Assembly (NCBI GenBank): GCA_013399875.1
Contig: VXAZ01007995.1
Coordinates: 3,141,486 to 3,205,485, forward strand
DNA from: Gymnorhina tibicen
Lineage: Eukaryota; Chordata; Aves; Passeriformes; Artamidae
Direction of reading: 5' to 3'
Length of the DNA stretch: 64,000 bases
A model generated the notes under the pieces. That model did no database searches. It saw nothing but the letters and a program-made list of their open reading frames with translations, and was not told the DNA's origin. Of the stretch, positions 37,351 to 49,000 are shown one piece after another. The stretch's first letter is position 1. Every line of letters starts with the position of its first letter. The position numbers were made by a program, and so were the translations under genes.

Positions 37351-38231
37351 TTTTGAAATCTATTCAAACCAAATAAGACTTTCTTAGTCACCTTGCATAA
37401 AATAGGAAAGCAGATGACTTCGGTTCTCCCTCTATTATACGGTCATCAGGAGACTGAAATAGCTCTGGAAAAGGAGCCTCTGGTGCTCTGCCTTCCAAAG
37501 GCATGTGCCTTTCTGGGGCTCTGCTGGCGTTTCGGCAGAGCAGCTGCTCTGGGGGAAATCACTTGCTGCTACCTTGATGTAGTAAATCAATCAGCCTTTG
37601 TAATTTATCACACTCTTTGCAAAAATAATGAGTAACTGCTCAAATGTATCAAGGTAGGAAGCTTTTAAATACGCTGGGAATGGCAGTGGAGAAGGCCAGG
37701 CTGTGACCTTGCGCTTGCTGCCAGCGTCTCTGCCCTCTCCTGTATGCTATGGGAGCACTGTTCCCTTCTCATCCTGCCCTGCCCATGCTAGGGATGTGCT
37801 ATAAATCAGACTGGTGACTCCAGGGTGGCTGGGGAATCCAACAGAAAATGCATCCCTAGCTAGTGGGCCCAAACCATGCAAAAAACACTTTTAGGTTCCT
37901 TTGCCAAGAACTTAAACCCAGAGACAGCATCTTCTGTGCTTGTCGTGCCTGTACTCCATCTGTCAGTAAATACTTTTAACTTTTTCACCATCATTAAAGT
38001 CCTTTCTGGAATCAAGGAAGGGGAGAGAGGAGGCTGCAAATAATATCCTGCAATATAATGTAAATGATGTAATGTAAATAATAAGATTATTGTAGGAGTT
38101 TTGCTTGATGCCAGAAAATAGCTTTAAATTAGACACGCACTTGTCTTTTGAAGCAAAATCATCAAACTTAGAAAACAGCCTTTTATTCTTATCCATATGA
38201 AAACATAGGGGAATCTTTGTGGTCACATTTG

Positions 38232-38289
38232 CCAAAGTGGCTTTGGCATTTTCTTTTCTGAGAAACTTCTCAGAAAAGCTGCTGAATGC
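38232..38289. repeat. Nested hairpin, unassigned
   Basis: CTTTTCTGAGA (38253-38263) and its perfect complement TCTCAGAAAAG (38268-38278) form an 11-bp stem with an AACT loop. The stem is extended after an internal loop by GCATT (38246-38250) pairing with AATGC (38285-38289). A second small hairpin, CCAAAG-TGG-CTTTGG, sits just upstream at 38232-38246. Total length is near the low end for a miRNA precursor. No known miRNA seed is recognised. Confidence 0.45.
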
Positions 38290-40215
38290 TGTCCATATAT
38301 TATGACAGTGACAGAAGCAGTAAATTAGGACGTGAAATCGCTGGTGCGATTACTTTAATAGGGAAGAAACAGTTTATTTTATTTCTGTTCGATTCCACTG
38401 AGAAGTTCTGTCCTGCTCCCTTCTTTTATTCTCAAAATGTCAGGTACCAGGATAACCAAAGTGTTTTAGCCACATGTATCACCATTTTCCTTCTTGATCA
38501 CAAGTGTAAGGGTCTATTCTCCCTGTATGGCATCATTCTGGACTGGCACAGGTTGCCCTTTGCACCTTTGTGAGTGGTGGAGAACTGTGTACCAGGAGAA
38601 GAGAGAAGGAGCTTCTTCTCAGAGAGCTCGGCAGGGCAATTTGCCATGGCCCCACTTAGCTGAATTTCTTTTTAATCTTCTGTGTTTCTTTCTGGCCCCT
38701 GCCTTCACAGGCCTCAGCTGGTAAATACTTGAGGAGTTGTTTTAATGTGTGCTAGCCAGAGATATGTCAAGTTGCTCTCTAATTAATATATAGTAAATTC
38801 TGCGGGAAGAAACCATTCCTCGGTGCGTTTGATGCAAGTTCACACAGAACTTTCAGTTCCCATGGGAGCTGCCCTGCTCGCTGCAGAGACGTCTGGGCTG
38901 CGCTGGTCATTTTGTTCCCCTCCCTAATCCATGGCCAGGGAGAGGGAGCAGAAAGCTGCCTGCTGCAGTGAGAGTATGGGCAGAGCTGCCAGCTGGGGTC
39001 TCTCCTGGCTCAGGTTAGCTGTGTCAAATCCTGCGGCTGGTCGCAGAGTCTGCTGGCACAGCTCGTGGGGTTAATGCTTTTGTCTTGTTTTCCAGAGAAA
39101 GCTCCCTTGAATGGTGGTGTCGGGTCAAGCTTGGTGAGGTTGGGAAGGTCTCTGGCAGATGGAGGAGGTCCTGGTGCTTTCCTGGGTTGGGGAGCAGAGC
39201 TGGCACACAGATGTGCAGTGGAGCCTTGTACTGGTCCCTGTACCAGGCCCAAATCAGAAAGGGGTTTTAGTTTGGGCAGAATTACTCAGTTTCAAGAAAT
39301 CCGGAATGCTTGTTCCCAGTGTTTTAAAACCACACCTTCCCCCAAAGCAAAACCAAATGCTACCAAAGCTCTATCAGATGGAGATGCTTTCCATGCAGTA
39401 TCCATTTCAGTGGGAAGTAATCTGTTCCTTTTTACTTTTTGTTGCTGCTGGCAGAAAAAGGTTTTGAATGAAGAATATGGAGCTCCCATAATGTGCAACC
39501 TGACTTGGATGTGTCTACACAGAATTGGAGAAGAGCAGGATCAGGGAAGAGCATAGTAAACTGAATTTGTGAAGTAAATTCTTTGCCTGTCCAGATGGGA
39601 TCAGAGCTTTAAGGATCATGCTTGATGTGGCTTCAGGAGTGAATTTCCTTGCACACCTCCTCATTAGCTGCCATCAGGTACTTAGGCAGGGCTCTCAATG
39701 GCCATGGTGATTTCCTTTCCCTCCCCAGGTATTCTTCCAGTCACATTCCAGTCCACAGGCTTAATATCTTCATCATGTTTTATCTGTGGCCAAGTTTGGC
39801 AGCCAAACATTCGCTCTCACCTGCTTCTTCATTTGTTTCACGTGCACTCCTTTTGCAGAGAAAATATCACTGGCATAAGCAGTGTGTGACATCACCGTGC
39901 CTGGGGTCTGTTTATTTATCCTTTCATCACCTAGTAAGTATCTAGGGCAAACAATATTGAACTGGAACTGGCATACGTACCTTTCATAACCTCTTCATTT
40001 TCTTTCGATGCCCCAGCCTTGGGCTGTGTTTAACATGAAGCTCTGGGAACTGCATTCATAAACCAGATACTCAGCTGTTGTAAGTTACTGTAGCTCCATT
40101 ACAGTCAGTGATACTGGGCTGATTTATAGTAGCTGACCTGTGCAGGAGCCAAGGAGAACACATATAAATGGCAGACATTCCAATAACTAAATTAAGCATG
40201 GGAAAATGCAGGCTA

Positions 40216-40310
40216 GCTCCTTGGAAAAATTTCCTAACCAGGTCTGTAAGTGCCTGGAACAGGTACCCAGGCGAACTGTTGGAAAGTTTGCCTTTTGTGT
40301 GTGTTGCAGT
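40216..40310 (+). mobile_element. Possible ancient CR1 scrap
   Basis: GTGCCTGGAACAGGTACCCA (near 40250), preceded by GGAAAAATTTCCTAACCAGG, loosely follows the 'aaaatttcttcac...agcactggaacaggctgcccagg' segment of CR1. Divergence is high and the 3' terminus is missing, so this is tentative. Confidence 0.35.
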
Positions 40311-41915
40311 ATGGCACGGGTGGAGTGTTTGGAGAGCTAGGAACTACCCAGAAATATATTAACCAGATGCTGCACATGCCTGGGTAGAGCATAGTAATAA
40401 AATGACTTCACTGCTGAGAAAAGTGCTCGTACTGAAACCTGGCCAGTTCGTGGGTATTTCTGCCCCAAGTCACAGCATTTGCCACGTGCACCTCTGGGCG
40501 CTGCTGGGCAGAGCTGATGACAGCATAAATACAAGATAAAACTTATCAAACTCTGTCTGGTTCAGCTCCCAGTGGCCAGAAGCACGTATCTAGGCAGATA
40601 CATAGACACTGTCCACATCCCCACCCACCCTCAGATGAAGGCCATGCTTGTGCTAAATAAGGCTGGATGGGTTTCTCCTGAGATCTGAGAGTTAAGATAT
40701 CTGTTTTCTCAGCCTCCCAGCCCACATTGGCACTGTGCTCCACCACTGCACTGTGGGGCTGTGTTCAGCTGTCCACATGTTCCATGTCCAGTGGTGTTCA
40801 AGCGTTCCAGTGGTGGCAGCCCTCTGGCACATCACACAGCTCAGCGGTCATTCCGTGGCATGAGGTAAGGGCACACTTGTTTTGTCCATCTCATACATCC
40901 TCAGGCTGCTGCAGTTTCTGCTGTTGTTTGAAATTAATACAAATTCAGAATTCACTCATGCTGAACTCTGTATGTTGTATTCCAGCATCACACAAGTAGA
41001 TGTTGGAACTGAAGACAGAAAATGGTGGGAGGATGCCTGAAGGTGATTCTTGCCTGGGCTTTGCCTCATGCCAGCAGCTATTGCTTCCATCGGGATCCTT
41101 GCCATAGTCACTACCTCGCTGCATGTTTAAACCATTCAGTGTGGGATCTCTGCTCGTGTGTCGTCATCCATCCTGCCATGAGGAATTTCAGTGCTGGGAA
41201 TTTCTCATACCGGTCACTTGTGTGCCTGAAGTGTGTCCCAGGAGCTCTGCCAGGCTCTCTGCTGCTTCATCACAACCTCACAGGGTTTCTTGAAGGAGCA
41301 CAACTTCTTTGGTGCCAGCACAAAACACCCAATATTAAGAGGAGGGCTTGGGGGGTTTGTCCAGCGTTGCTCATTGAAATGTCTGCTGATGCCCAGACAC
41401 GGTGCAGAGCGCCTTCAAAGCTCTGAACCCACCAGGACTCAGCCTGATGAGCAGCACGTGCATGTCCAGCCCCTCAGGCTGCTGTGTAATTAGTAAATGA
41501 GGCTGACCAGTAGCACCACGCAGGGGCGTTCACCTGGTCTTGCTCCACACCAGTGTGGGTTGTTCCAGGGGCACTCCATTTTTCATTCCCGCTCTCGGCT
41601 GGGCATTATGCAGGCTAGTTCTGGAATAACAAACAGTGAAAAAGGACTGGGATTTGTGAGGAAGTAAGGCAGAGAATAAAACATGGCCCATTGACCTGCC
41701 AGGAAAGATACATGGAAGACATAGAAATGACTCCTAAACCACCCTGCTAGAACATGAGAATTTTTTTTTCCTAAACTGATTTCCTTATGAATTATTTTTT
41801 TACTGCAAAGTAACTAGCAAGAAAAGTATGTTTTAGTTATTCACAGTGACCTTTTAAACTTCCAAGAGAACTGCATATTTTCTGAGGCCCCATGTAGGGC
41901 CTATTAATAATTATG

Positions 41916-41950
41916 CACTCCCACTGAGCTCCATTGATTAGTTTGGGTCC
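41916..41950. repeat. Palindromic-family half-copy
   Basis: CACTCCCACTGAGCTCCATT followed by GATTAGTTTGGGTCC resembles the left arm and tail of the palindromic element at 5156-5200 (CCCACTGAAGTCAATGG type). Confidence 0.4.
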
Positions 41951-43620
41951 TATTTCACACTGTAAAATGAAAAAAAAAAAGTCCCTAGTGTTTGTGTATG
42001 TTTTTTTCTTTTTATGTTCAGCTCTCCTCAGCTATAGATCAAGTTTTGCTCTTAGCACAGGTTTCGGCCTATGTTGATGTGTTGCTTTGCTGTGGGACCC
42101 AAAAATCAGGGAAGAGGCAAGACTGGACGGCAGAAAAAGGGGGAAAAGGTTTGATCTGTGATCCAGCAGTCACACCAGAGTTCAGCTGGTGAGATAAGAT
42201 GCAATGTGAGTGACAAGACCATGCATTAGTATGCTAGAGCCCCTTCATGCCTACGCTTTCATTTCTGCTAGCAAACATTTCTTTGTGAATAAATCTACTT
42301 TCTTGGCAATGCTGTGTTAGTGCTTTAGTTTCATTAAAGAGCCTGGAAACACCCCAGTGGTTCAGGCTGAGATATATAATACTGCTAACACAGATTTGTT
42401 TCATAACCCACAAACTATTAAAAATATTAGTGTCCTCTCGGGAGCTGCCTTTCAAGATTCCCTTTCTCTTTCTCACTTTCAGAGCTGGGCTAAGAAAGCC
42501 AGCAATAATGCAAAGCAAGCTCAATTTATTCAGCTAAAAAAATAGATAACACCGTATTTTACTACTTCTGAGCACTTTCTTCGTCTGAATGTTGCTTTGT
42601 GTTGCACTTCTTATCCAATGTAAACAGCCATAAAGGAGAGTTGCTGAGACAACATGTGGACATTTCAAAAGGTAGACTTTACCCGTCCAAAGGGAGATGA
42701 CTTTTTGTTGGTAGTGAATTTAGTCTGGGACTTTGTAATGGGATATGTTGGTCCCTTCAAGACTGAGCAGGGAGCTCCAAATCCCTTCAGGACTGAACAG
42801 ATCTGTGTATGTGTTAGGGGTCTTTATTCCACCCAGCTGACAAAGAAAGTAATAACTGAAAGAAAGGTTAATGGTCCCTGGAGGGAACTCGAGAGGTGAG
42901 TAGGTCCAACGTCCAAGGTGAGGGCTTTGGGATGTAGGGAAGAAGAGGTCTCCTGGGAGCCACAGCCAACGGGGCTGTGAGTCTGGGAGCAAGGACAGGA
43001 GGCTGGCTCCAAAACCCTCTGTTCTGTCAGCCAAGCTTGCTCAGGAAGACGGAGGTGTCAGCAGTTTCTCCTTGGTGGCGAGACCTCTACCAGCTTATGT
43101 TTTACTGTCTGTGCCAGAGCTGTGTTGTGGGAACGAGTCTGGAACACTGATGGGGACGTTAAGAGGAAGGAAGCTCCAGAAGGTACATCAGGGTTTGGTG
43201 TTAGAGTTTTGCTAACGAGCCTTTTGGGGTGTTTGTTTGGACTTTGCCACTGGGCATCCAAGGAGGAGATGAGCCAGGGAGCACAAGGAGCCCGGAGCTG
43301 CGGGGTGTGGGTGCAGCCTTGCTGTCCAGAGTGTCTGACAGCATCTGAACTGCAGCACGGTCTGTTAGAGGTGCACAGAAAAGCCCATATTTCAGGAACT
43401 AACAGCCCAACCTTTAACTTGGGTGTTCAGTTAGGCACAGTGAACATAAGCTGTTGTCTGTCTTCTCAGAGTCAGAATTGGGTGGAAATTGTTTCAAACA
43501 GTTCTTCTTACACAGCTTCTGTTACTAATGTCCATCACAATGGCACCAAGATGTCTCAGCTGCCATCAGAGCCCCCCAGCCCACCGTCCCCATCTGGTTT
43601 CTGCTGATTGCTCATGTAGC
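41951..43620. other. Gene-free unique sequence
   Basis: No recognised gene. It contains a 20-base imperfect direct repeat (42751-42770 and 42781-42800). The frame 43122-43607 (161 codons) has no domain and ends in low-complexity Ser/Pro. Confidence 0.5.
42751..42800. repeat. Imperfect tandem duplication, 30-bp period
   Basis: GTCCCTTCAAGACTGAGCAG and ATCCCTTCAGGACTGAACAG match at 17 of 20 positions with a 30-base period. It looks like a small local duplication. All three differences are A/G transitions. Confidence 0.7.
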
Positions 43621-43662
43621 ACTATCTACTAGTACTATCTATCTACTACTACTTCTATCTAG
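43621..43662. repeat. CTA/ATCT short tandem repeat
   Basis: Interleaved ACTATCTACT, AGTACTATCT and ATCTACTACTACTT units, an impure short tandem repeat just before a MIR fragment. Confidence 0.85.
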
Positions 43663-43693
43663 TTAAGGAAGAGTGGAGGAAAAGCAGGCTCTT

Positions 43694-43818
43694 TGTTTTA
43701 CAGAAAGGGGATGAAGCACAAAGAGAAGCAATAACTTGCCCAAAGTCATGCAGGGAGCCACAGACGGAACTGGGAACTGTGATGTAGCTCTCTCTTTCAT
43801 CCCAGTCAGCATCCTACC
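43694..43818 (-). mobile_element. MIR SINE fragment
   Basis: The plus strand reads GTTTTACAGAAAGGGGATGA, then AGCACAAAGAGAAGCAATAA, CTTGCCCAAAGTCATGCAGG and GAGCCACAGACGGAACTGGG. This is the reverse-complement MIR text ('ttttacagatgaggaaactgaggcacagagaggttaa...cttgcccaaggtcac') in order. It is the clearest MIR copy in the window. The tRNA-like head is missing or degraded. Confidence 0.88.
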
Positions 43819-45610
43819 CGCAAAATAATCTAGTTTAGTTCTGCTGAAAAAGCAGAATATATAAATATTTACTTAAATCTACCTACTTTGCATAGCAACC
43901 TGATTCATGTAAAAGTTTTTATATAAGATTGGCAAGTCAGCGCTTGAGACTTTTTTTTCTGGGTCGTTTGAAGAAAGTGTGAAGAAACTTCTGAACTGCA
44001 GAATCCAAATCTGAACCAAATTTTCCCCACTTTGAACTCTGCTTATTGCAGACTGTAATAACATTCATCCACATTTCACAGGGTATCCTTGCAGATGGGA
44101 GGAAATACAGTAGCACTGTTTGACACAGAAGAAATTAGATTTACGTGAAATTCCCTTTCCCTGTGTCCCTCACTTTATTTCCAACAGACCTACAGTTAAC
44201 AATCAGCAGTGTTTCACTTTCAGACAGTGTGGTTTTCATTACAGAGGCTAAGGGAGTTTAAAATACTCTCGGAGCACACAGCATACATAACATCCTACCC
44301 CGTTCCTTTTGATTTCCCTTTGCGGCACTTGCGTTACAGATGCTGTGCAGAACATGTTAGAGGACAGTGCTTTTATTTGCCATCATTACAAGGAGGAAAT
44401 AAATTTAGAGACATCTGTTCAGGCTCTTTGATTTCAGATGAATGTAAGACATCTTTGATGAAGAGTTGGTTTTGGAGCCCGGTTGTGTCAAAGCCTGGCA
44501 GGCGTGCACGTCGGGGGAATATGGCACTGCAACAGGCCCCCAGCCTAATCGGCAGGTGTGGACAGCACGGCTTCACCAGGAGGGGGAATTTCAGCTCTCA
44601 CCTTGTCAGAGTTACCTTTCCCCAGTGGGAAGTTCAGCTCTGTTGTTTTCACATGGGGTCAGCTCCAGAGGAACCTCAGTGTGGGGAGTGATCCCGAGCG
44701 CTGGAGGCTTCCCCGTGCACAGCAGCGTGGCGGTGCCTCCCCTTGCCATTGGAAGTGTAGGCATCCTTCTTTTGCCACATTCAGAGCCTGAATTAAAGTA
44801 GAAAAGTGAAGCATGCTTTTCCTAGGAGCTAGGGTACTTTAGGAGATGCTGCTGAGACTGAGCTGAACAGAACTGTGGGCCTTCTTCCGGAGAAATGGAA
44901 GAATTTTCAAAGACAGTACTGGAGCTTTGGAGGAACTGAGAGGGTTTTCAAGTGTAATCCCTGTCTGTTGGCTTTTAGATCCATTCTTGGGTAAAATGTA
45001 GGAGCAATTGGTTTCCTCATGGGGGCTGAGACACATTCACACACTGGTTTATACCTTGTTTCCAGAATAGCTTCTCACACGATGCCAAGACTTGTAATGG
45101 TGAATTGAGTGGGGTTTCTGTGGCCATGAAGGGCTGCTTCTGGCTCTGCTTCTGCCTACCTGATCTTTAGGCTGTATTACTGTCAGCTGCTCTCAGCTTA
45201 ATGGAAAAGGGCAAAGAGAAAGATCTTAGAGATTAAGTACTATATAAATGCAGTTAAAAGCTTTTTTCATTTCTACACAGTTTTAGTGTATATCTCTTCT
45301 AAAAGAAAAAGTTGTCTTAAAGAATTTTTGAAAGTTCTGTAAATACAGGTTTGCATCTTTAATTACCACAGGTAGGAAATACTGGAAGCTTCATAATTCA
45401 GACTTTGCAGTGACCAGGGATGATCCAGCTCTTCATAAAGCTGTCTTTTAATCTCTAAAATGCTAATCTCATATATAGTTGCTTATACAAGCAGGGAAAT
45501 CCTCAATGAAAATTTATAACCACATTAAACAGTTTTTGGAACACTTCTTTATAAATAATAAATGAAATCCAACACTTCGAAGTATATAAATAAATGTAAT
45601 ATATGTGAAG
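43819..45610. other. Gene-free sequence with one candidate element
   Basis: No recognised gene. 44270-44470 is compact and looks conserved-like, including CCTTTTGATTTCCCTTTGCG and GCACTTGCGTTACAG. The frames at 44209-44691 and 44466-44801 overlap and have no domain. From 45230 on the sequence becomes A/T-rich. Confidence 0.45.
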
Positions 45611-45664
45611 ACAGATAGATAGATATATGTATGTATATATGTGTATTTAGGTGTGTATATATGT
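45611..45664. repeat. GATA/ATGT microsatellite
   Basis: ACAGATAGATAGATATATGT followed by ATGTATATATGTGT and GTGTGTATATATG, an interrupted tetranucleotide and dinucleotide tract. The minus-strand frame across it (poly Tyr-Ile-His) is a repeat artefact. Confidence 0.88.
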
Positions 45665-45989
45665 AAATCAGCAACATTAGAGCAAAGCAGTGTGGGTTGC
45701 AGCATTCCCTGGAAAATCCTCATCAGCAGAATGCCAGGCTGAATTATAGATCAGGAAAGATCCCTGGTGTTCTCTGTGCTAAATGCTTTACGGTGGAGCG
45801 AGTTCATTGACTTTAGTGTCAATATCAATGACATACTCGATACAGCTCATTTAAAAAATGCTGTCAGAACTTTTCTGGTGATCAGCTGAGTGCTTGACAG
45901 TGTAACTTGTTGGGGTTTTCTCTCTTTAACCAAACCTGTCTGCTGTGGATCCATATTGAACACCCATTGGCCAAACCTAGTATTGTTCT

Positions 45990-46250
45990 TTCCAAAAGAC
46001 TTTGGCGGGTGGCCAAAGGATTAGGGATTTTTCAACAAAAGTGCAATATTTTCCATTAGAAAAATCCCCTATGATTTTCTGGGAAACTCTGGTACTTAGC
46101 TTCCCATGTATCTTCTCTTTGTCATCATTGTCAGAAACTAACTGGCATTTCTCGCTGACATTTTTAGAAAAGAATATTTGTATAGAAGCAATGCAAATAA
46201 AAATTTGTCGGCAGAAACGAGTGACATTTACAGTATGATATAGCCCTGAC
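45990..46250. promoter_or_regulatory. Candidate conserved noncoding element
   Basis: Contains an exact POU octamer ATGCAAAT at 46191-46198, TTTGGCGGGTGGCC near 46000, AAAATCCCCTATGATTTTCT near 46061 and AACGAGTGACATTTACAG near 46216. Plus- and minus-strand frames both stay open across most of it (78 and 91 codons), which is chance or slow evolution and not a gene. Inference only. Confidence 0.33.
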
Positions 46251-48184
46251 ATTTTTATGCCACCAGTGGGAATTTTGCCTGTTTGATGACTGATTCTGTC
46301 ATTCCTCCATCATCCAAGTAGACCCGTTCAACTCAATACAACTGCTTAACTAACATCCCCAGTCTCTCTCTGGTGAAACTCATGTCTGGAAAAGGAGGTG
46401 AAACGAATCCCAATGTTGTGGATAATGAGCAGTGGTGTTGACTGACTGCACTGTGATGAACCTCAGTCAGCACCTTGGTTAGAACAGCAAGGTTTGGACT
46501 GCTGAGGTGCTACTTCGTATGTAACTTAATTATGTCTTCCAGTTCAGAGGAATAACTACTTCATAATCTCTATGGAATAGGGACAGAGGGTCCTATAGGA
46601 CATTGTTACTGCAGGGTTGTCAAAGTCCAGCTCTAGAGATTAAACTGCCCTTTATGCCAAGGATTAGCACAGGGCAATAGAGAAGGCAAGATCTAGAGGT
46701 GGGTGAGAAACAAAGCGTTGGTCCAAAACAATTCAGAAAAGGTTGAGTTGTTGTTCCTTGGCAGGTGCTGAAGGTTGCAGAGCTTTATTTTCATGTTACT
46801 CTCAGCAGACAGAAGTGTGTGTTCAGGCAAGTGCTTTCAGAGGAATTAGGTTTGCTTCTTTTGACTGGCATGTGTTCTGGGAAGAAAAAGATGAATAATT
46901 TGCAGGTGTCAAACTAGTTAGGGCAGCCAGGTAGCCGTCAGAAAGAAGTACCCCTTTCAAGCCAACTTCTAGCAAACCCAACCGCTTGGGCTATAAAGCA
47001 ACCCACAATTCCTAGTATGCTAAATTTTATAGCCCTTAGGAAAAAGAGAAACACAAACACAGGAAGGGAGGAATGCCGCAGAAACTGTTTCGTTAGAGGG
47101 AGGCTGGATTTCTCTTCCAGTGCAGTGTTCTGTATTTTGGTGGTTAGTTTTGACTTTTTTTTTTTTTTTTCTCCTTGGGGTAAATGGCACATGTAGCTGG
47201 TTTTGTTTTCTACATGCCAGGTAGTAATTAAAATTAGCAATCTGGTAATCAGTATCTTGGCCTTGGGCACTAGAAACAGATGTACTAAATAATGCCAAAA
47301 GTTGTCTCAAACCAAAGTAGGCTGATGTGAGGAGCTGTGCTGAGGTAGCTCTGCTGAATTCAGTGCATTCAGTTGACTCATGTGGGAGGAGGTGAAGCTA
47401 AACATTTCAGTCAGTTCTTGTCACCTGCTGTCCCTGGCAGAAGATAATAGGTTGTGTGAACTTTGTCATGACTTGGCCTGAAATCTTATGAGTAACATCC
47501 TGCAGTCAAGATCCTGTCCCTGAAATCTGCCCACGGAGATGAACCAAGCCACACACAGTGCAAGCCACCTTCTGCTGGTCAAGTGATCTTTTACTCTTCT
47601 GCAGTTCTGCAGTGGGTGAGGAACCACTGAGGAGATTTTGTTTCCTTGGGAGAAAGTCTGATTGACATCGGCTTCACTCTCACCGAGGAGAGAGAGTGGA
47701 GGAAGAAGTACAAGCCCCACCTTCCCATCCTGCTCAGCATCTTCTCCTTTCTTGAAGAGAAGACAGGGACAGGGAATCAGCCCCAAAACATCTTCAGCAA
47801 CAGGAATTCACACTAGCCAGTCTCATACACATATCACCCCTGCAGGAAAGCCTACAAAGGGACCCAAATTTGATGGTCTCCCTGTGTTTCTCCTGCTGCT
47901 GGATTCATGCAGAGGCTCACAGCGTGGGCTCAGTCTGCACAGGCAGTGATGGCTGTCGGGAAAACTGCTGTCACCCCAGGGATGGCACTGTCCCTCCACC
48001 CCCTGCAAGCACTGATGTCCTCCCCACTCCGTCCTCAGGAGCCAAGAGCTGCTCCAGCAAGGCCAACCAGCACTGAAACCAAACTCTGCTTTTTCACTTA
48101 CTGTGTTCCAGTCCATGAGAGTGGGCACTGGCTGTCAGGCAACTGTGGTCTCAGCAGATTGTGTTTGTGGTGGGGCACTTGAGA
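46251..48184. other. Gene-free unique sequence
   Basis: No recognised gene or transposon. A 16-T tract lies at 47155-47170. Frames at 47466-48182 overlap in several phases. Confidence 0.5.
47155..47170. repeat. Poly(T) tract, 16 bases
   Basis: Sixteen T bases in a row followed by CTCC. No retroelement body is recognised beside it. Confidence 0.9.
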
Positions 48185-48299
48185 TTCCTGATTTCCAGTC
48201 CTGGTGCTGCCATTTGCTCGGTGTGTGGCCTTGGAAGGCTCACTTAGCTCTGCAACACAGCAGTTTTTCCTTCTGTTGGATGGGGAAGTGACACCTGCC
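48185..48299 (+). mobile_element. MIR SINE fragment
   Basis: In order: TTCCAGTCCTGGTGCTGCCA, TTTGCTCGGTGTGTGGCCTT, GGAAGGCTCACTTAGCTCTG, then TTTTTCCTTCTGTTGGATGG. These match MIR segments 'gattcc...ggctctgccacttactagctgtgtgaccttgggcaagtcacttagcctctct...tcatctgtaaaatgggg' on the plus strand. Old, with small deletions. Confidence 0.82.
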
Positions 48300-48904
48300 A
48301 AGCCGCAGCTGGGATAAACAGTAGCATCCTGCTAAGGAGTAGAACCTCTTACACTAGCAGCTCAGAGGGAAGACACTAAAATAAAGTGAATAATAGTGTT
48401 ACTCCTGCAGTGGTTACTTTCTATCACAGACACAAAGATGGAGTTGTTCTTTGCCAGTTCTTTGAAAAGAAGGTGTACCATCAAATTGCACCAGCCACTG
48501 AAAGCTCATATACTGGGATATTTCTTTCAGGGTAGGCATAGGGCTGTTCTGACTGATAGAAAAGAGTTACATTAATACAGTGTGAGAATAAAGGGGATGA
48601 AGCTCCTTGGCGTCCCCTTCCTGTCTCTGCAATGCTCAGAGCTGTGCTCAGACATTAACCTGCTTGAGGGGCTCCTAACTCTGTCCAGAGCTGGTTCTGA
48701 TACCAGGGGTGTGTGTCATGATGCTGAAGGACCCTTGGATATTTAAACTGCATGTTGTAGCATTGGGCAAAACGTTATTGGAATCTGTCTGCTCCCTCAC
48801 TCAGAAAATTCAGGGAAACTAAACTTTGTTGAGACAGCCTCTGAACATCCTGCTTAATGAGAGACATCATGGTTTCACTGAGATGATGAGAAGGGCTGCA
48901 TATG
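48300..48904. other. Gene-free spacer between MIR fragments
   Basis: Nothing recognised. Ordinary mixed-composition sequence. Confidence 0.5.
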
Positions 48905-49000
48905 CTGAGTTTTGTGCCTCAGTTTCCTCAGTTGTAAAAGTGAAGATATTTTTTTCACTGCTCTAATGAGAGGGAATGAGTATCTATAGCTTAGACACTG
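48905..49000 (+). mobile_element. MIR SINE fragment
   Basis: GTGCCTCAGTTTCCTCAGTT followed by GTAAAAGTGAAGATATTTTT, then an ATGAGAGGGAATGAG segment, follows the MIR core-to-3' region ('gcctcagtttcctcatctgtaaaatggggataata...aatgag') on the plus strand. The left half is absent. Confidence 0.72.

Larger units (their letters stand above)
37351..41915. other. Gene-free unique sequence
   Basis: No gene recognised. 37380-37640 is enhancer-like (TGTAGTAAATCAATCAGCCT near 37577, TTTGTAATTTATC near 37597). A nested hairpin lies at 38232-38289. A possible old CR1 scrap is at 40216-40310. The largest frame, 39065-39556 (163 codons), has no domain and is cut by frames in the other phases. Confidence 0.5.

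Noticed and set aside
39065..39556. 163-codon plus-strand frame
   Set aside because: Three phases are open in parallel here, a compositional effect; no domain.
43122..43607. 161-codon plus-strand frame
   Set aside because: No recognisable family; ends in Ser/Pro low complexity; consistent with chance.
44209..44691. 160-codon plus-strand frame
   Set aside because: No domain. Part of it overlaps an enhancer-like block whose low stop density explains the openness.
45514..45723. Tyr/Ile-rich minus-strand frame
   Set aside because: Translation of the GATA/ATGT microsatellite.
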